DNA from: Podocnemis expansa
Lineage: Eukaryota; Chordata; Testudines; Podocnemididae
Length of the DNA: 64,000 nucleotides
Reading direction: 5' to 3'
Assembly: GCA_007922195.1 (NCBI GenBank)
Contig: ML681998.1
Coordinates: 21,328,931-21,392,930 of the forward strand
The notes below the pieces were generated by a model, which was not told where the DNA came from, did no database searches, and was given only the letters and a program-made list of their open reading frames with translations. The translations under genes were made by a program, and so were the position numbers. Positions 59,669-64,000 of the stretch are shown here, in pieces; the first letter of the stretch is position 1, and each line of letters opens with the position of its first letter.

Positions 59669-59833
59669 TAGCATAGCTTCCCCCCATCCCCATGTTTTGT
59701 GTTTTTAACACAGCAAAAATAAATGCAGCACATTGGGATGGTAGCTGTACACAGTAGTGTTTGGTCCTACTTCAAACAAATGCTCTTTAAATCTGTTCCC
59801 TTTGCTGGCAAAATTAGAAAATCATGAACATTA

Positions 59834-59985
59834 CATTCCAGAGGGATAACTATGTTAGTCTGTATATAGCAAAAAGAATGAAAGTCCTGTGACATCTTAA
59901 AACTAGTAGATTTTTTCAGGCATAAACTTTCGGGCCTCCAACTCACTTTGCCAGACGCATCTGACAAAGTGGGTTGTGTTGAGTA
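59834..59985. mobile_element. Penelope-like terminus, inverted pair (copy G) in a ZFPM2 intron
   Basis: The left minus-strand arm has CCAGAGGGATAACTATGTTA, GAAAGTCCTGTGACATC, AGGCATAAACTTTCGGG and ACTCACTTTGCCAGACG. The start of a plus-strand arm follows: GCATCTGACAAAGTGGGTTG. The right arm stops soon after. GAAA survives in the left arm, but CTGANGA is CTGGCAA. Confidence 0.65.
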
Positions 59986-60552
59986 GTACAATAGTAGTAC
60001 AATTTGTGTTGAATACTAATTGAATATAAATTTCATTGTCAATGTCTTTATTTGTTCTAGTTTATTTTTTGCAGAAAAAATTATACCAATCACATTTACT
60101 TGAATGTGTAGTTAAAAAAATAACCTAAATATACTCATACCCTGTGGAGAGATAGTAACGAGGAAAATATCAAACTAAAATATAAGAAAACTGAAAACAC
60201 AATCATTTGCACTCTGGAAATGAGCTTGAGTCGGCTGTCATTCCTGACTGCGTTATGAATGCTAGCAATCAGGGTGACCAGAGGTTTTCTTTCAGAATGT
60301 TTTTCTGACAGAATATGTGAATTACCCAGAATTCAAATTTTCTGCAGGGAAATTTTGATTGTTCTAGAAATTTTGACATTCTATCTGGAAAATCTAAATG
60401 AAGTATATAACTTCAGGTTAGTTCAACGAATATCAGAATGTTTAATTTTTTTTTAAATTGACCTACAATGTTTTCTTTCAAATTAAATTCAAAAACACTG
60501 AACAGCATTTATTTCTGCTGAATTCATTATGACATTCCCCATCTTCTCTTTT

Positions 60553-60637
60553 GGGCCAGGCTCCATAGAAGATGGCATATCTCATAATGCATGTGAAAAG
60601 CTAAACACGTGTAAGTCTTTACAGGATCAGGGCCCAA
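60553..60637. repeat. Foldback MITE-like half element
   Basis: GGGCCAGGCTCCATAG at the left and ACAGGATCAGGGCCC at the right, with CACGTGTAAGTCTTTA before the right end, resemble the element at 45434-45546. The pairing is poor. Confidence 0.4.
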
Positions 60638-60910
60638 ATGATTGGAGAATGTCTCTTCTTAAATTTTTTCAGGGTGCTATAATACATTTGAGACTGGATT
60701 TCTGCTAGAAATTACTTATTTTATTTTACTTTTAAAACATGTTTGTGTGCTATAAACTTAGGCCAGTGCTTTATATTAATTGGTTGTTATATTGATTTGT
60801 TTTGCCCTGTGAAACAACAAACTTGCCAACCAAAAACAGATGTTTCCCCTTGTCCTTCAAATGACATTGTATGACACCTGTGGCTGCCTTGCCAACATTG
60901 TATTAATTGA

Positions 60911-61243
<333 letters not shown>

Positions 61244-61354
61244 TGAGATATCCCTCCTATAGATTGAGTTATTATTTAACATCAATCACTTCAAACTCAT
61301 CATCTTCAGTGAGTCTCTAGTACAATCAAGCCCTGGAAGTAGCTACTACTATGG

Positions 61355-61757
61355 GCTGGTCTATGCTAGAAGCAGCACATTGGCACAGGTGCACCAAAGC
61401 TATTGAGCCATTGTAGCACATCTATATCAATCAATCAATCAAATCATAGGGCTGGAAGGGACCTCATGAGATCATCGAGTCCAACCCCCTGGGAATTGAA
61501 CCCAGGACCTTCTGCATGTTAAGCAGAGGTGCTAGCCATCTGGTGATTATGCTATATGCTATCAGGAGGATGCTCTCCCATTGGCATAATTCCTCTATCT
61601 CCACGAGAAATGAAGGCTGTGCTGGCAGGAGAGTATCTCCCACCGACACAGCACCAGTGTGGACAGAGCTTAGGACACCGTAACTTGTGTCTCTTTTTCA
61701 CACCCCTGAGCGATCTATAATCAACTTTAAGTGGTAGTGTGTACCTTCCCTAAGAAG
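61355..61757. repeat. MITE with a nested SINE
   Basis: The left end GGGCTGGTCTATGCTAG and right-side sequences ACCAGTGTGGACAGAGCTTA and TTCACACCCCTGAGCGAT, ending AGTGGTAGTGTGTACC, match a large foldback reptile MITE whose ends read GTCTACACTAG. A CR1-tailed SINE sits inside it at about 61428-61550. TSD for the outer element not resolved. Confidence 0.55.
61428..61550 (-). mobile_element. tRNA-derived SINE with CR1-type tail
   Basis: On the minus strand it reads CCAGATGGCTAGCACCTCTG, AACATGCAGAAGGTCC and then GGGTTCAATTCCC, a good pol III B box. It continues directly into GTTGGACTCGATGATCTCAT and GGTCCCTTCCAGCCC and ends in a (GATT)n tail. A tRNA-like head fused to a CR1 3' end matches the turtle tRNA-derived SINE design, in which the LINE tail recruits CR1 reverse transcriptase. 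The middle part known from tortoise SINEs is absent here. Confidence 0.7.
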
Positions 61758-62479
61758 TCCATTTCTGAATGGTAATGTATAACTCATGCACCAATCACAT
61801 ATATTCGCTTTATCTGTGTAACTTTTCTAATCTACCAGGGCTGAATTTATCTGATCTCCTCATGTATTTACATAATCCAAATGGTTGGTCTTTTAATGGC
61901 CCTGTTTCTCTAAGATATTTAAACAAATCTGTAGAGTTTTGTCCTTTCAGGGGTCTGGTTATTTGGAGCTTAGGATAGACATTAGGAACTCCTATGTCTT
62001 ATTCCAGATCTCATGCTCACTGCTGTTGTAGTCTTGGACCATATCTAGCCCAATCATTCCAGAGTGCATGATTTGCAGGCGTAACTCTGGCCCCAATATG
62101 TATATACATTGAAATTATCATCTTTAACTATGTCATTACATACTGTTTCTCAAACACTATATTAGAATATCATTATGTTTTCTCCATAACTTCTGCTTAG
62201 TATATTGTAGTTCCGTGTACCATTTGGTGTATGCCAAAGAATGTCCTTGAAAGTCATTTATATGAAAATACATGGTAAATCATAACATATTCCATTTCCA
62301 GGCTAATGTTACAGTACAAAAGTAAAAATGTGCAATATGTCTTTGTTCTTTCCCTGAATGGGCTGCTACTTGAAAAGTTCATACATATGTCATGTATGGA
62401 TAAGAAAATGATGAAAATCCATACTTACAGAAAACAGCACTCAGATTAAACGTTTGAGAGCTAAATCCATGAAGAGGAA

Positions 62480-63545
62480 TTACTTACCCTCAGTACTGCC
62501 TACATTTAAGCACTGTGAACCCAGCAGAATGCACAGCCCTTAGTTGGGAGCCCAGGCTCCGAATGCAATCCATGGGGAGAGTTAGGTGCCTAATAATAGG
62601 ATTCAGAAATTGCTTAAACTAGCCAGTAGGAAGTGCCTGAAAGATACTGAGGTGCCTAATTCTGATATGGAGGCAGGTGCCTATCTCTGTTCAGCATTCA
62701 CAAGATTTAGGCACCTAAGGAAGGAGGTCAGCCCGTTTTTGGGAGGAGGGACAAAACAAAACAAAACACACACGGCCCAGGAGAGGAGACAGTGGTTCCT
62801 TTATGTCCAACAGACAACTGGTTAGGACAATCAAGTGAGGTGCAGAAGACCCAGATTTGATTCCCCACTCTGAAGCAGCAATGGTCCTACCCATCAAGCT
62901 GTCGGCTCTTCTGAGATAGGATATGTTTAGTCTCTCCTGTCAGAGCAGTTCCATTGTTTGTTAAAATGCGTAAATATTCATCAGGCTAGTGAGAATATGA
63001 CTCCATAGGCCAGTGTTTAAGGCATGCGGCTGAGAGATCCCAGGTCCAGTCCCTGTTCCAGTGAATATTTTAGCATTTTATATACAGGACAACAGCTTCA
63101 ATGGAGGAGAATGTGTGAGCCGCATCCCACTGTTTCTTAAAGCGCAGTGGGTAAGGCACTTACCCTGGAGATGAGGGGCCTGAATTCAGAGTCCCTGTCC
63201 CAACTCAGGAAGAGTGGGGATTTGGGCCAGGCTCCCCACATAACTGCTCTAAGCACTTAAGAATAAAGGGGACACCACCTCCCCACTACTGGTCTTTGGA
63301 GAGGAGATTGGTAGGCAATTTCTGAATTTCCCTGCTGAGGAACATGTAGTTTATCCATCCCATGAGGGCAGAGGCATGAGCTAGGCACTGAGCTGTTTGG
63401 CAGCATGAGGATTTAGGCAGCTCTGCACATTCTGCCAGTAGAGATGTAGGTGCTCAGGATTAGGTGACAATCGAGCAGCTGTTCTGTGGCTCTAAATAGA
63501 TCTCTGCAACAGAAGTATCAGTCACGCATCTAAGCCCCTGTATGG
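62480..63545 (+). repeat. Composite repeat with tRNA-like modules and TTAGGTGCCTAA motifs
   Basis: Palindrome-like TTAGGTGCCTAA, AGGTGCCTAATTC and TTAGGCACCTAAGG recur. Three tRNA-like segments (62820-62880, 63005-63062, 63143-63206) each have an AGGC/AGGAC-type A-box region and then a B-box-like stretch (GATTTGATTCCCC, AGGTCCAGTCCC, GAATTCAGAGTCCC). I recognise this as a reptile interspersed repeat but cannot name it, and its ends are approximate. Confidence 0.45.
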
Positions 63546-64000
63546 GCCTACCCTAAGGCAATAAAACACATTGTATCATTTGGGTACAAAGAAGTTAATG
63601 AAAGTATAGGAGAATGAAAAGACATGCATTACAATGTGTTTCTTAGGCTTGAGGGAAAATTGTACAATATTATATTGTATTAATTGAGGATTAATATGTG
63701 ATCCTGTCGTTAAAGACTATCTGATGTTGAATACATATAACAAGACAGATGAGAATGCAAACTTAACCATGGCACTGCCTGACATTGTGAATGCAGAACT
63801 ATATTTTTACCCTTTAATGCATGGAAACTGACTTACACATCACAGATTTGCCACAAAGATCATTTGGTAATTTATTACCTTATGCTACATTAACTCATAT
63901 CATAGCATTTTCATTTTTGTATAAGAAATTATGGGTAGATTAGAGAAGTTCTTATGGCCTGGATAATTTGTTTAGATCTCTGTTAAAAGTCATAGTCCTT

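Overview
The window looks like nuclear DNA from a non-avian reptile, most likely a turtle. Evidence: CR1 LINE copies are frequent and carry the turtle-type 3' tail. There are many Penelope-like retroelement (PLE) termini, hAT-type MITEs with 8-bp target duplications and foldback MITEs. There are no Alu, L1 or B1-type repeats. The species call is inference from repeat types remembered from turtle genomes; no search was run.

Only one host gene can be supported. Two consecutive exons at 59445-59651 and 61014-61238 (+ strand) encode part of ZFPM2 (FOG2), the multi-zinc-finger cofactor of GATA4/5/6. The first encodes the PR-like segment before the fingers. The second encodes finger 1 (CCHC) and finger 2 (CCHH). 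Both have consensus splice sites and all visible intron phases are 1. The 59.4 kb upstream is best read as a long ZFPM2 intron, and the last 2.8 kb as the next intron. I found no other exon.

Layout: 1-3.4 kb holds a PLE terminus pair and a long antisense CR1 with a nested PLE end. 3.4-7.4 kb is mostly unique. 7.4-8.1 kb is a PLE 3' end that still encodes a GIY-YIG endonuclease. 8.1-12.2 kb is repeat-poor. 12.3-13.4 kb has a second type of PLE-like inverted terminus and a CR1 with a nested hAT MITE. 13.4-18.9 kb is the longest repeat-poor block. 19-33 kb has scattered CR1 pieces, a PLE pair and a 1.4 kb degraded CR1. 33-49 kb is rich in MITEs (hAT, the AGTTTGAACTA foldback family), PLE ends and CR1 fragments. 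49.6-52.7 kb is repeat-poor. 53.1-53.9 kb is a CR1 with an uninterrupted 220-codon reverse-transcriptase tail on the minus strand. 55-57 kb is a mixed repeat cluster. 59-64 kb holds the ZFPM2 exons, a nested SINE-in-MITE and a composite repeat with tRNA-like modules.

The most interesting signal is in the PLE termini. They keep recognisable halves of a hammerhead-ribozyme core (CTGANGA, stem II, GAAA) and repeatedly occur as head-to-head inverted pairs. A second, sequence-unrelated terminus family shows the same architecture. Most other open reading frames are shadows of repeats or chance ORFs in AT-rich intron.
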